Part shown: positions 18,870 to 27,701 of the stretch, piece by piece | Numbering within the stretch: the stretch's first letter is position 1 | How the letters are laid out: every line of letters begins with the position of its first letter | Notes under the pieces: model-generated | What the model was told of the DNA's origin: nothing | What the model saw: the letters and a program-made list of their open reading frames with translations, nothing else | The model's database searches: none | Source: Paraburkholderia tagetis | Lineage (GTDB): Bacteria > Pseudomonadota > Gammaproteobacteria > Burkholderiales > Burkholderiaceae | Reading direction: 5' to 3' | Length of the DNA: 64,000 nucleotides | NCBI RefSeq assembly: GCF_022213065.1 | Contig: NZ_JAKLJA010000002.1 | Span: forward strand, 310,001 to 374,000 | Translations under genes and position numbers: made by a program

Positions 18870-20129
18870 ATGACCGACAACACGCGCCCCACCGACTCCC
18901 TGACCCAGCAACGGGCGGCGGCGGCCGCCGCGGCATTGCCGGTCCCCTGCCCGAGCGTCGACGCGCTCGACCACATCCTGCCCGAGGAGCCGCTCCTCAT
19001 GATGGGCGCCGGTCCCGTGCCCATCCCGGACGCCGTGGCGAAGGCCAACTCGGTCGTCATCAATCACCTCGGCGACACCATGGCGCGCGTCATCGACCAG
19101 GTGAAGTCCATGGCGCGTTATGTATTCCAGACGCGCTCGAACTGGGTGCTCGGCGTGGCCGGCCCCGGCTCGGCGGCCATGGAAATGGCGGTGTCGAATC
19201 TCGCGTGGCCGGGCACGCGCGTGCTCTCCATCGCGAACGGCTTTTTCAGCGGGCGGATGGCGGAGATGGCGCGCCGCGTCGGCGCCGAGGTCGCGACGCT
19301 CGACGTGGCCGACCGCGAGATCGTCTCGCTCGACGCGCTCGCGCAGGCCATCGAGCGCACGCGCCCCGAGGTCGTCACCGTGGTGCACGGCGAGACTTCC
19401 AACACGGTCTGGAACCGCCAGTTGAGGGACATCGTGCGCATCGCGAAGGCTTCGGGCGCGCTAGTCGTCGTGGACGCCGTCTGCACGCTGAGCACGATGC
19501 CGCTGGAAATGGACGCATGGGGCATCGACGTGGTCATCACTGGCGGCCAGAAAGGGCTTTCGTCGATACCCGGCGTTTCGCTGATCGCGTTTTCCGACGC
19601 GGCCTGGGAGCGCGTGCGCACGCGCACCACGCCCAACACGCATTGGTGCCTCGATGCCACGCTCGCCGAGAACTTCTGGCACAACGCGGGCTATCACTAC
19701 ACCGCGCCCGTCTCGGGTGTGCTCGCGCTGCACGAGGCGCTACGACTCGTCTGCACGGAGACGCTCGAAAAGCGCTTCGCGCGGCATCAGCGGTGCTCGT
19801 TTGCGCTGCAAAGCGGCGTGACGGCGCTTGGGCTCGAGCTCTATACGCCTGAAGCTTGTCGATTGAACTCCGTGGTCGGTATCGCGCTGCCCGCAGGCGT
19901 TACGCCGCGCGATGTGTGCGGGCATATCTCGCAGCAATATCAGGTGGAGATTGCTGGATCGTTCGGACTCCCCATCGTGCGCATCGGGCAGATGGGCGAG
20001 CAATGCCGCGAGCACCATCTGTTTCGGACCGTGCATGCGCTCGGGCGCACGATGTGCGATCTGGGTGTGAAGGTGGATCTGCCTGCTGGTGTAGCTGCGC
20101 TTGAAGAGTCTCTTTCGGCGGCACGTTGA
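18870..20129 (+). CDS. Class V PLP-dependent aminotransferase (alanine/serine-glyoxylate type)
   Basis: 419-residue fold-type I PLP enzyme resembling alanine-glyoxylate/serine-glyoxylate aminotransferases. The N-terminal glycine motif (MMGAGPVPIPDAV) and FQTRSNWVLGVAGPGSAAME bind cofactor phosphate. VVDAVCTLSTMPLEMDAWGI carries the PLP-ring Asp. The Schiff-base Lys is in VVITGGQKGLSSIPGVSLIA. The C-terminal small domain ends in FGLPIVRIGQMGEQCREHHL. The start at 18870 has AAGGA about 8 bases upstream; the reading frame upstream is not preceded by a ribosome site. The amino donor is not predictable. The first 40 residues are an unusual Ala-rich extension. Confidence 0.88.
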   Translation: MTDNTRPTDSLTQQRAAAAAAALPVPCPSVDALDHILPEEPLLMMGAGPVPIPDAVAKANSVVINHLGDTMARVIDQVKSMARYVFQTRSNWVLGVAGPGSAAMEMAVSNLAWPGTRVLSIANGFFSGRMAEMARRVGAEVATLDVADREIVSLDALAQAIERTRPEVVTVVHGETSNTVWNRQLRDIVRIAKASGALVVVDAVCTLSTMPLEMDAWGIDVVITGGQKGLSSIPGVSLIAFSDAAWERVRTRTTPNTHWCLDATLAENFWHNAGYHYTAPVSGVLALHEALRLVCTETLEKRFARHQRCSFALQSGVTALGLELYTPEACRLNSVVGIALPAGVTPRDVCGHISQQYQVEIAGSFGLPIVRIGQMGEQCREHHLFRTVHALGRTMCDLGVKVDLPAGVAALEESLSAAR

Positions 20130-20150
20130 AGGGTGGGCGGCTTTTTTTTT

Positions 20151-20712
20151 CGCGTTTCCTTGTTTTCGTGGTGGTCTATTAGCGTTGCCCCTGTGCGGGG
20201 CGGCACCTACTTTTCTTTGCAGCCGCAAAGAAAAGTAGGCAAAAGAAAGCGGCTCAAACCGCCAGTGTGACGCCGTACACCACTTGCCGTTAATCGAAGT
20301 GGTTCCGGGGCATCCGTCACCTCGCACATTCAACGTTAGTGACAAAGGACTCATTCATCCCGCTGCTCGCTACGCGCGCAGCGGTCGGGTCTGCAAGGGA
20401 AACCAGGCGTGCTGCCTGGGTACTCGAATACGCATGCGCTGCATCGATTCGTATGCATTCCTCTGGTTTTGGATTATGCCCCACGGCGCGCGCAGCGCCG
20501 CCGGAGGAATGAGCCCTTTGTCACTCCGAAAGACGCCGCGTGGTGACAGACGCTCCGGAACCGCTCCGATTAACGGCAAGAGGTGCACTGCGTAACACTA
20601 GCGGTTTGAGCGGCTTTCTTTTGCCTACTTTTCTTTGCCGCTGCAAAGAAAAGTAGGTGCCGCCCCGCACAGGGGCAACGCTAATAGACCGACACGAAAA
20701 CAAGGAAACGCG
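20151..20712. repeat. 562-bp giant imperfect palindrome, copy A
   Basis: Runs from CGCGTTTCCTTG (20151) to its exact complement CAAGGAAACGCG (20712). The two arms, about 215 bases each, pair gaplessly around a centre at 20431/20432, leaving about 130 unpaired bases. Each arm also contains its own perfect hairpin: 20206-20239 (CCTACTTTTCTTTGC, 4-base loop) and 20624-20657, plus GCCCC-TGTGC-GGGGC. A second copy lies at 48875-49436, the same length and gaplessly alignable. It sits between the convergent aminotransferase and methyltransferase genes. An open frame at 20284-20595 exists but is not conserved as protein between copies. Confidence 0.93.
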
Positions 20713-20740
20713 ACAGAAAACACCACCAAAAAAACCCCAC

Positions 20741-21544
20741 TCACAAAGAACACCGCGCCCGCACACAAACAAACGCTGGCGCCTGCGCAAGTTCCGCATG
20801 AAGCTTGGGCGCCACGGCCTTCATCTCCGGCTGCGGCAGCGGCTCAACGAGTTGCTCGATCACCCAGCCACTCTCGACAAGCGCATTAACGATATCGGCC
20901 AGCGGCCTGCGATAAGCCTCCACATAGGGCTTGGGCTCCCCAAACCCACCCCAATGCAATCCAAACCGCGTGGTCTCGAAGTACGAGCGCCCGCCGCGCG
21001 TGCGCGTATCGATCCAGTCGCGCATGGGATGCGCCATCGAGAACACCAGCAGTGCACCGGGCCGCGCCACGCGCCGGAACTCCGCGAACGTGGGCGCAAG
21101 CTGCTCCACATAATCGAGCGCGAGCGAACAAACGATACGATCGAACTGCCCATCGGCGAGCCACGTGAGCGGCTGGCCCAGATCGCCTTGCGCCACCTCC
21201 ACGGGCAAGCCCGCGCAATGCGACTTCGCGAGTTCGACCATCGCGGGCGTCACGTCGAATGCGTGCACCTTCGCACCTGCACGCGCCAGTTCGACGCTGA
21301 CGATGCCCGGGCCGCAGCCCGCGTCGAGCACGCAAAGGCCCGCCACTTCGCCCAGCAGCGCGGCCGTGGCTGGACGCTCGTAAAGTGCGTTGTGCGGCTT
21401 TTCCGGCGCCATTTGCGCATAGCGCTGCGCGAACTGCGTGTAGTTCGCGCGGCCCGGCAGTTCGGGCGCGGCGTTCGTGGTGGAAGCGGCGTCGGTGTGG
21501 GAGTCGGGTGCGGAAGAGGCGTTGGCGTGGGGATCGTTCTGCAT
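20741..21544 (-). CDS. Class I SAM-dependent methyltransferase
   Basis: 267 residues. After a 40-residue low-complexity N-terminus, the SAM-binding core has motif I VLDAGCGPGIVSVELARAGA (about residues 90-109), the acidic residue at the end of strand 2 (VHAFDVTPAMVELAKSH), and motif IV VEVAQGDLGQPL followed by FDRIVCSLALDYVE. This is the UbiE/BioC-like Methyltransf_11 group. The acceptor is unknown. The start is ATG 21544; an upstream TTG in frame is less likely, and no clear Shine-Dalgarno is visible. The stop lies just outside palindrome copy A. It may be the tail of the T6SS operon (73-base gap) or separate. Confidence 0.85.
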   Translation of the reverse strand: MQNDPHANASSAPDSHTDAASTTNAAPELPGRANYTQFAQRYAQMAPEKPHNALYERPATAALLGEVAGLCVLDAGCGPGIVSVELARAGAKVHAFDVTPAMVELAKSHCAGLPVEVAQGDLGQPLTWLADGQFDRIVCSLALDYVEQLAPTFAEFRRVARPGALLVFSMAHPMRDWIDTRTRGGRSYFETTRFGLHWGGFGEPKPYVEAYRRPLADIVNALVESGWVIEQLVEPLPQPEMKAVAPKLHAELAQAPAFVCVRARCSL

Positions 21545-21616
21545 GCTGGCGTGACGGCGGTAAGCGACGGTAAGCGGTGGCAAGAGGCTGTAAAGCGGCT
21601 GTAAAGCGCGAAAGCG

Positions 21617-22687
21617 CTATTGTCCCGCGTTTTGCCGAACGCTGCGCACGCTCAGTTCCAGCCCCCGCTTCACGCGCGCGATGTCCACGCCCCCCGCGCC
21701 CGGCAAATCGGCGAGCGGCATGTAGCGCGCAGGCGTGTGCAGCAAGTAGGCCTGCAATTCGTCGATCACGATGCGGTCCGACGGGTCGTAGCCCATGCTC
21801 GTGAGTTCTTCGGTCAGCGCTTCGCGTTCGGTGAACGTCAGTTGATGCCACCAGTATGTGCGGCATGCGTGGGCATAGTCGGGGTCGGAGAAAAAGCGCC
21901 AATGCCCGAGTTCGTGGCTCAGGATCGCCGCGCGCACTTCGGTGTCGATCGCTTCGCCCGCGGGTCCCTTGCCCGTGCCCGGAATCGTGATGAGGAAATC
22001 GCGCGGCGAGGCGGCGCGCCACGTCATGCCGCCCTCGCCCGCCTCTTGCCGGATGAGCCCCCATTGCGCGAGCAGCGTCTGCAACGCACGCTCGCCTTCG
22101 GTCAGGCTCACATGCTGCCGCTGCGCCAGCTCGAAGAACTGCGCGATCTGCGCCGCGCTGAAGTTGTTGCCCGCCGTGAGCCCCGCCGGATCCTCGCCGA
22201 AACGGCGCGCGTTCGCGGCCACGGCGTTCATCGTTACCACGTGGTCGCGCGGCATGTCGCGCCGCTCGATCAGCGCCACGACGCGCGAGAACATCGCGCC
22301 CTGCGCCGCCAGGCTCGGCGCATGCAGCACGTAGAGGCCGGGCTGGTCCGTGACCGCGTAGAGCCGCAGCGTCGGGCCAGGCGGCAATGCGCCTGCGAGC
22401 TGCGCGAGCGGCAGGCGCATGACTTCGGGGTGCGGCTCGAACGCTCCGGCGAGCTGGGCGCTTAGCGTGGCCGTCGCCTGTGGCATGCCAGTTTCACCAC
22501 GAAGCGCACCAAGTGCACCAAGTACACCAGGCGTACCGGATGTGCCAGAAGCACCAGCAGCACCAACGCCCGGCGCAGCGAAACCGGCAAGCACGCACAC
22601 TATCGTTGCGCGCGCAACGTTAGCGATACCTGTGCACGCGCGCGAGCCGGCACCCGGCAGTCCGCTGGACATGCGCGAGAGCGCCAC
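21617..22687 (-). CDS. Secreted zinc-metallopeptidase-like protein (HExxH) at the end of the T6SS operon
   Basis: About 356 residues, family not recognised. The N-terminus has a hydrophobic segment (ATIVCVLAGFAAPGVGAAGA) that looks like a signal peptide. Near residue 265 the sequence AAILSHELGHWRFFSDPDYA contains a gluzincin-type HELGH motif, and about 50 residues on IVIDELQAYLLHTP offers a Glu as third zinc ligand. The middle region holds charged helices. The start is uncertain: GTG 22687, or ATG 22672, without a clear ribosome site. It lies only 5 bases after the OmpA-family stop, implying one transcript with the T6SS genes. A cell-wall or effector role is possible but unproven. Confidence 0.75.
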   Translation of the reverse strand: MALSRMSSGLPGAGSRACTGIANVARATIVCVLAGFAAPGVGAAGASGTSGTPGVLGALGALRGETGMPQATATLSAQLAGAFEPHPEVMRLPLAQLAGALPPGPTLRLYAVTDQPGLYVLHAPSLAAQGAMFSRVVALIERRDMPRDHVVTMNAVAANARRFGEDPAGLTAGNNFSAAQIAQFFELAQRQHVSLTEGERALQTLLAQWGLIRQEAGEGGMTWRAASPRDFLITIPGTGKGPAGEAIDTEVRAAILSHELGHWRFFSDPDYAHACRTYWWHQLTFTEREALTEELTSMGYDPSDRIVIDELQAYLLHTPARYMPLADLPGAGGVDIARVKRGLELSVRSVRQNAGQ

Positions 22688-22692
22688 GTCGT

Positions 22693-23295
22693 TCAGTCGG
22701 TGACAGTCACGATCGTCACGCGGCGGTTTTCAGGTGCGGCCGGATTGCGCGTATTGAGCGGCTCGCTCGAGCCCTTGCCCACGGCGCTCAAGCGCTCCGC
22801 TGCAATGCCGTCCTGCTGCGTGAGGTAATCCACCACGGCCTGGGCGCGTCCCTGCGAGAGCGTCATATTCGTATCGGCGTTGCCGCGAGGGTCGGCGTGG
22901 CCTTCCACGCGGAACCGGTATGCGGAGAGCTTGTCGGACTGCAACGCGCGTGCGACCCTGTCGAGCGCGCCACGCGCCGTGCTCGTGAGGTCCGTGGAAT
23001 TCGTGGCGAAAGTAATCAGCATTTGCGCCGATGGCGCTTTTTCCGGCCGCTTCGCCTTCGGCGACAACGCGCCCGGCTGCTGGTTCGAGAGCACAAAGCC
23101 GCGCGTGAGCACGTCGCCGGTAGTCTCGTTCGGCATGAGCGCCTTGGTGACCGACTGCTCGGTGATGTCCCTCTCTTTCATCACCTGGGCGTGGGCCGGA
23201 GTCTGCATCGCGATCGCAAGGGCGCAGCACGCAAGCGCGGCGGGCCACGCACGCCTGAGTCCCGCTTGCGAAACGTTCTTCATGAAAACCAGCAT
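22693..23295 (-). CDS. OmpA-family peptidoglycan-binding periplasmic protein
   Basis: 200 residues. A signal peptide (LRRAWPAALACCALAIAMQT, cleavage near PAHAQ) is followed by a short linker and a C-terminal OmpA-like domain (MLITFATNSTDLTSTARGAL; YRFRVEGHADPRGNADTNMT; LSQGRAQAVVDYLTQQDGIA) with the Asp and Arg expected to hold diaminopimelate. The start at 23295 has GGAGAG upstream. It follows tagF by about 120 bases. In T6SS loci such proteins can anchor the trans-envelope complex to the cell wall; here TssL already has its own OmpA domain. Confidence 0.85.
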   Translation of the reverse strand: MLVFMKNVSQAGLRRAWPAALACCALAIAMQTPAHAQVMKERDITEQSVTKALMPNETTGDVLTRGFVLSNQQPGALSPKAKRPEKAPSAQMLITFATNSTDLTSTARGALDRVARALQSDKLSAYRFRVEGHADPRGNADTNMTLSQGRAQAVVDYLTQQDGIAAERLSAVGKGSSEPLNTRNPAAPENRRVTIVTVTD

Positions 23296-23418
23296 GTTAT
23301 CTCTCCGTTGAATGCAATCTTGCGCATTGGCGCGCATCGGGCATTTTTAGCGGCGTTTCGAGGCCTTTCGCGGCTTATCGGCTTCCCGATCTCGCCGCGT
23401 CCCGACACGCGTTGCGCC

Positions 23419-24099
23419 TCATGCACGGCGCAGCGCGATTGCAGCTTGCCACGGCGCCTGCGCCGCGTCGAGCAGATCCGCGAAACACGGCCCGTCGAGC
23501 AGGCCGGCGCAAACGCGCAGCGTCGCCGCGACCGCGTCCGATCCTTCGCTCCACCATATGCTCGCGCCTGCCGCCGCGTGTGTGGCAAGGCACTCGCCCA
23601 GCGCAACGCCAGGGTTTTCGCCCTCCTGCACGCAAGCGTAACGCCACGGCGCATCACCTTCCCGCTCGAATTCCCCCACTCCATCCAGCGCACGTACCTG
23701 TTCGTCGAAACGTTCGAGGTCGAACGACGGTGCAAGCGTCGAAAGCGCGAGTTCGACCGCCGCATCGAACCATGCCTGCGCGCCGCGCAGCCAGTTCGCG
23801 AGCGACGCAGGCGCCATCGGCCGCGCGAGCGTGAACGGGAAATAGCGCCCCACGCGGTCCACGCCCGGCATCAGCACGCCCGCCCAAGCCTCATCGCCGC
23901 ATAGCGTCCCGCCCAGCGCGAAACACCATACCGGCGCGTTCAAATAGAGCGGCAGCCACTGCGCGCCGTAGCGCGAGCGCGCCTCCAGCATGCCCGCCTG
24001 GACGCTGCGGTCCCACGGCTCGATAAACACCGCTGGCAAGCGCCGCGCGACAAAGTCGCCGTGCGTGCGCACCTTGCCGAAGAATCCCGTCTCGCTCAT
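23419..24099 (-). CDS. tagF: Type VI secretion-associated protein TagF
   Basis: 226 residues of the TagF/ImpM family. The N-terminus MSETGFFGKVRTHGDFVARR is the family signature, followed by the WLPLYLNAPVWCFALGG and GVLMPGVDRVGRYFPFTLAR stretches. In Pseudomonas, TagF is a post-translational repressor of T6SS assembly that works with Fha, parallel to the PpkA/PppA phosphorylation route. A PP2C gene and a PpkA-like kinase gene occur elsewhere in this window. Its ATG overlaps the tssM stop (ATGA), so it is translated with tssM. Confidence 0.92.
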   Translation of the reverse strand: MSETGFFGKVRTHGDFVARRLPAVFIEPWDRSVQAGMLEARSRYGAQWLPLYLNAPVWCFALGGTLCGDEAWAGVLMPGVDRVGRYFPFTLARPMAPASLANWLRGAQAWFDAAVELALSTLAPSFDLERFDEQVRALDGVGEFEREGDAPWRYACVQEGENPGVALGECLATHAAAGASIWWSEGSDAVAATLRVCAGLLDGPCFADLLDAAQAPWQAAIALRRA

Positions 24100-27000
24100 A
24101 GACGATCAGGACACCGGAACTGATCGATCATGCCGCGCCGGAACGGATTCGTCACGCTGCTCGCATCTAGCTCCAGTTGGACGTGCCGGCCATCCGAGAC
24201 GAAATCGATCTTGAAGCGGTCGGGCTGGCCCATCTGCTGCAATTGTGCTTTATCCATCAGATGCAGAAGCGCCCACGGACCGTCGGCGCGCGGTGCGTCG
24301 CCAGCGCCGGGCGGCGCGAATTCCACGTGCGCCTGCCCCGTGCCCTTGCCGCTCGGCCACTGGAAGCCCATGCCCTCGTTCGCGCCCGGCTTGACGACCC
24401 ATTGCTGGCCGTCCACGTCGAGCGTGAATTGCGTGATCGACGGATCGATCGCGATCGGCTTCACCGTGAAGCGCACCGACACATCGCGTCCGCCCGCGCG
24501 GAACAGCGCATCGCGAATCTGCGCGGCGCGCTGGAACTGCACCAGCACATCCGCAGGAATGCCAGGCGATTCCGTGCCCGGCCTCCAGCGCCACACCGGC
24601 CCCGACATATCGACGAAGTTCTGCAGATTCTTCTGGAAGAAGTCGTCTATCAAGCCGCCCGGCGCGAGCAGGCGGCCGAAGTCGTCGGGCGCGGCATCGC
24701 GTGTGGAGCTACGCACCAGCGGGTAGCGCCCATCGAGCGCCTGCTTGCACAACTGCCCGACGTTCGCGAGCCACAGCGCATTCAGACGCGCGCGCTCGCC
24801 GCCCGCCATGAGCGCTGTCGCGCCGGCCGCCACGTCGTTGGCGACTGCCGCGAGCGGCGCGGGCGCGCCCTGCGAGGCGAGCTTGAGCTTGGCGATGGCG
24901 TCGCCGGGCGGCGGCGCCAGGCCCTGGCGGCGCGCGGCATCGGCGGCCTGGAGGTAGGTGGCCGCGTCCTTGAGCGCCGCGAGTTGTGTGTCGAGCGGCG
25001 ACGGTCCTTGCGCCCCTTGCGCCCCCGGCTTGCCCACGAGGTCGTGCAGTGCCTGAAAATGCGCATCGACCGGATTGACCTGCGCGGGCGCGCCGTTCGC
25101 GTTGTCTTCGGGGGCACTGCCGAGCGCGCTCTCCAGCTTCTTCTTCATCGCCTCGATCTTGCCGTTGATGAGCGCCCCCGCCTGCGCGCCGATCGATCCG
25201 CCACGGTTGAGATTGCCGAGCGTGGTCTCCTGGGCCGCCGCCGCCACCATCACCGCGCGCAGCGGCGAATCGGTGTTGCCGAGCGCATAGGCCACGCGCG
25301 CGCCCTTGTCCACGCCATCGAACGCAATCACGTCGATATCGCCGAGCAGCGCATCCCATTGACGGATGTATTCATCGTAGTAGAGCTGGGTCATTGCGGT
25401 CTTGAGGTCGTTGGCCGCCTGGGGCGTGAGCACCTGCTCCTCGCGCCCGAGCACCCAGTTGTCGCGCGCCACGTCGAGCACCGCCGTATCGCGCAACGTG
25501 AGGAACTTCGCATAGCCCGTGCGCGTAAACGCGCCGGGCACGCCGCGCGTGAGCGGCGCGCCACTCTTGCGCACCAGCACGAGCGCGGCGTTCTGGCCGC
25601 CCACGCTGGCCACGCTGAAATCGGGCAGACGCTGGGCGTCGAGATCGCGCCGCACGCTGTCGAACATGCGTCGCGCGAGCGGCATCTTCGCAAGGTTCGT
25701 GCGCGCCTGCTCAATCAGGTTCTTGTCGAGCGGCAGCGAGGGATCGAAAAACGCGGGCTCGAACAGCGCCGCAAGATGACCGTCGATGTCGTTGCGCTGG
25801 GCGTCGCTCGCATCGCGCAACGGGCCGCGCTGCCAGTCGATATCGGCCCACAGGCGCACCGCGTCGGCGTCGTAGTGCGATGGGTCGCCGAGCATCAGGT
25901 AGGCGCGCAGCACTTCGTACTGGAACTCGCCGTTGTTCGCATCGCCGCGCCGCAACTCTTCTTCCATGCGCCGCACCACGAGCGGCAGCAGCGTTTGGCC
26001 CAGCAGCCGGCGGTAGCTCGCCTGCGCTTCGAGCCCGAGCTTGTCGCCCTGGTAGAGCCCGAGCCGCGAGAGCCACGGCGCGCTCGCGTTGCGTTGCGCG
26101 TAGCCGCCCGGCAAGTCGCGCGCGGCGTTCAGGAGCGGCAGCAGCGCGAGCGGATTGTCGGTGGGCGGCGTGGCCTGCGCGAGTTGCTTGAGCGCCTGAA
26201 CCTGTTGCGCCGCGTGCGCCACATAGGCTTCGTTGCGTTGATAGCTGATGAAGAACGCACCGAGCGCGAGCAGCGTGACGAGCGCGATCGCGCCAAGCGC
26301 AATGCGCTGGAGCCACGCACGCCGCCGCTCCAGCCTGCGGTTGGTGCCCGCGATCCCGGCCTCGTGAAAGATCACATCGCGTAGCAGCCGCGTGATGAAA
26401 TACGCGCGGCCCGCCGATGCATCGGGCAACAAGACCTGCTGCTGGAGGCCCAGCGCCGCCGCCACGGCGCTCATGACCCGGTCGATCGGGCGCCCTTCCT
26501 GCGTGCCGCTCGTGAAATAGACGCCGCGCAACAGCACCGGCTTCTCGTAGCGCGACGCACTGAACGCATCGTTGAGGAAGGCCTGCAATACGCCTTCGAG
26601 CCCCGCGAACTGCTGCGGGAAACCGTAAACCAGCGCGCGCCGGCGCGTGTCCGTCTCCTGCTGCATGCGGTGCAGCACGCGCGCCTGCAAGCGCTGCGCC
26701 AGCGCTTCGAACTGCGCGGGGAATTGTGCTGAGATCTGCGCTGAGATCTGTGCAGACGCATCGTTCGGATTGCCTGGTTTTTCCGGGCTGCTGCCATCGT
26801 CGAATGCGAACGTCATGCCCCAGACCTGCTCGCGTTCGTCGCGGCCGAGGTCGTCGAAGAACTCGGCGAAGCCGGCCAGCAAATCGCATTTCGTCACCAG
26901 CACATAGACCGGGAAGCGCGTACCGAGCCGCTCATCGAGTTCCTTCAGGCGCTCGTGCACAGCCGAGGCTTGCAGCGCGCGCTGCGTGTCCGAGAGTTGC

Positions 27001-27701
27001 AGCAGGTCCTGCGCCGATACCGCCACGATCACGCCATTGAGCGGACGGCGCGGACGGTACTTGCGCAGCAGTTGCAGGAAGCCGCCCCATGCGGCCTGAT
27101 CGGCGGCGGCGAAGCTGTCCTGGGTGGTGAAGCGGCCCGCCGTGTCGAGCAGCACTGCGTCGTCGGTGAACCACCAGTCGCAGTTGCGCGTGCCGCCCAC
27201 GCCGCCCACGGCCTGATCGCCCAGTTGCGTCGAGAGCGGGAATTTCAGGCCCGAATGCGTGAGCGTCGTGGTCTTGCCGGTGCCAGGCGCGCCCACGAAC
27301 ATGTACCACGGCAGTTGATACACATACTGGCTGCCGAAGCGCCCTTTCACACGCGACTTGCGCAGAATGGCCATGGCCTCTTCGAAGCGCTTGCGCAGCG
27401 CGTTCACGTCGGCGTCCGATTGCTCCTTGCCGGGCGCCGCTTGCTCCGCGCCCTCGGCCACTACGCGCGTGAACTTCACGTTGGCGAGGCGCACGCGCAG
27501 CCAGCGCACGAACCAATAGAGCGCCCACAGCAGGAAGAGGATCGCGATCACGATCCAGCGGCTCGCGCTCGATTCGAGCGGCGCGCTGCCCGCCCACGCG
27601 AACAGCGGCCCTTCGATCCAGACGATCAGCGCAAGCGCGAGCACGCCCAGAAACGAGAGCACGATCTTGCGTCGCACCCAGTCCAGCAGTTTTTTGATCA
27701 T
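24096..27701 (-). CDS. tssM: T6SS membrane-complex protein TssM (IcmF)
   Basis: 1201 residues, the usual IcmF length. Two N-terminal membrane helices (IVLSFLGVLALALIVWIEGP and WIVIAILFLLWALYWFVRWL) are followed by a cytoplasmic NTPase-like domain with Walker A GAPGTGKTT at residues 137-145 and DTAGRFTTQD as Walker B/switch. A third helix is near residues 465-485 (ALVTLLALGAFFISY). The long periplasmic part ends in the IcmF C-terminal domain. TssM joins TssL, and normally TssJ, in the envelope-spanning complex. The ATG overlaps the tssL stop. An Asn/Ala-rich loop (SAPEDNANGAPAQ) interrupts the periplasmic part. Confidence 0.96.
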   Translation of the reverse strand: MIKKLLDWVRRKIVLSFLGVLALALIVWIEGPLFAWAGSAPLESSASRWIVIAILFLLWALYWFVRWLRVRLANVKFTRVVAEGAEQAAPGKEQSDADVNALRKRFEEAMAILRKSRVKGRFGSQYVYQLPWYMFVGAPGTGKTTTLTHSGLKFPLSTQLGDQAVGGVGGTRNCDWWFTDDAVLLDTAGRFTTQDSFAAADQAAWGGFLQLLRKYRPRRPLNGVIVAVSAQDLLQLSDTQRALQASAVHERLKELDERLGTRFPVYVLVTKCDLLAGFAEFFDDLGRDEREQVWGMTFAFDDGSSPEKPGNPNDASAQISAQISAQFPAQFEALAQRLQARVLHRMQQETDTRRRALVYGFPQQFAGLEGVLQAFLNDAFSASRYEKPVLLRGVYFTSGTQEGRPIDRVMSAVAAALGLQQQVLLPDASAGRAYFITRLLRDVIFHEAGIAGTNRRLERRRAWLQRIALGAIALVTLLALGAFFISYQRNEAYVAHAAQQVQALKQLAQATPPTDNPLALLPLLNAARDLPGGYAQRNASAPWLSRLGLYQGDKLGLEAQASYRRLLGQTLLPLVVRRMEEELRRGDANNGEFQYEVLRAYLMLGDPSHYDADAVRLWADIDWQRGPLRDASDAQRNDIDGHLAALFEPAFFDPSLPLDKNLIEQARTNLAKMPLARRMFDSVRRDLDAQRLPDFSVASVGGQNAALVLVRKSGAPLTRGVPGAFTRTGYAKFLTLRDTAVLDVARDNWVLGREEQVLTPQAANDLKTAMTQLYYDEYIRQWDALLGDIDVIAFDGVDKGARVAYALGNTDSPLRAVMVAAAAQETTLGNLNRGGSIGAQAGALINGKIEAMKKKLESALGSAPEDNANGAPAQVNPVDAHFQALHDLVGKPGAQGAQGPSPLDTQLAALKDAATYLQAADAARRQGLAPPPGDAIAKLKLASQGAPAPLAAVANDVAAGATALMAGGERARLNALWLANVGQLCKQALDGRYPLVRSSTRDAAPDDFGRLLAPGGLIDDFFQKNLQNFVDMSGPVWRWRPGTESPGIPADVLVQFQRAAQIRDALFRAGGRDVSVRFTVKPIAIDPSITQFTLDVDGQQWVVKPGANEGMGFQWPSGKGTGQAHVEFAPPGAGDAPRADGPWALLHLMDKAQLQQMGQPDRFKIDFVSDGRHVQLELDASSVTNPFRRGMIDQFRCPDRL

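Noticed and set aside
20130..20150. Intrinsic terminator at the T-run after the aminotransferase stop
   Set aside because: Eight Ts are present, but no convincing stem precedes them. The palindrome just downstream is a better candidate for termination.
20284..20595. 103-codon open frame inside palindrome copy A (and its partner 49008-49244 in copy B)
   Set aside because: Differences between copies are mostly amino-acid changing, copy B has an earlier stop, and the bases are explained by pairing of the palindrome arms. Frames like this are probably over-annotated as hypothetical proteins.
24177..26384. 735-codon + strand frame antisense to tssM
   Set aside because: Shadow of tssM with Arg/His/Ala composition and no family resemblance.
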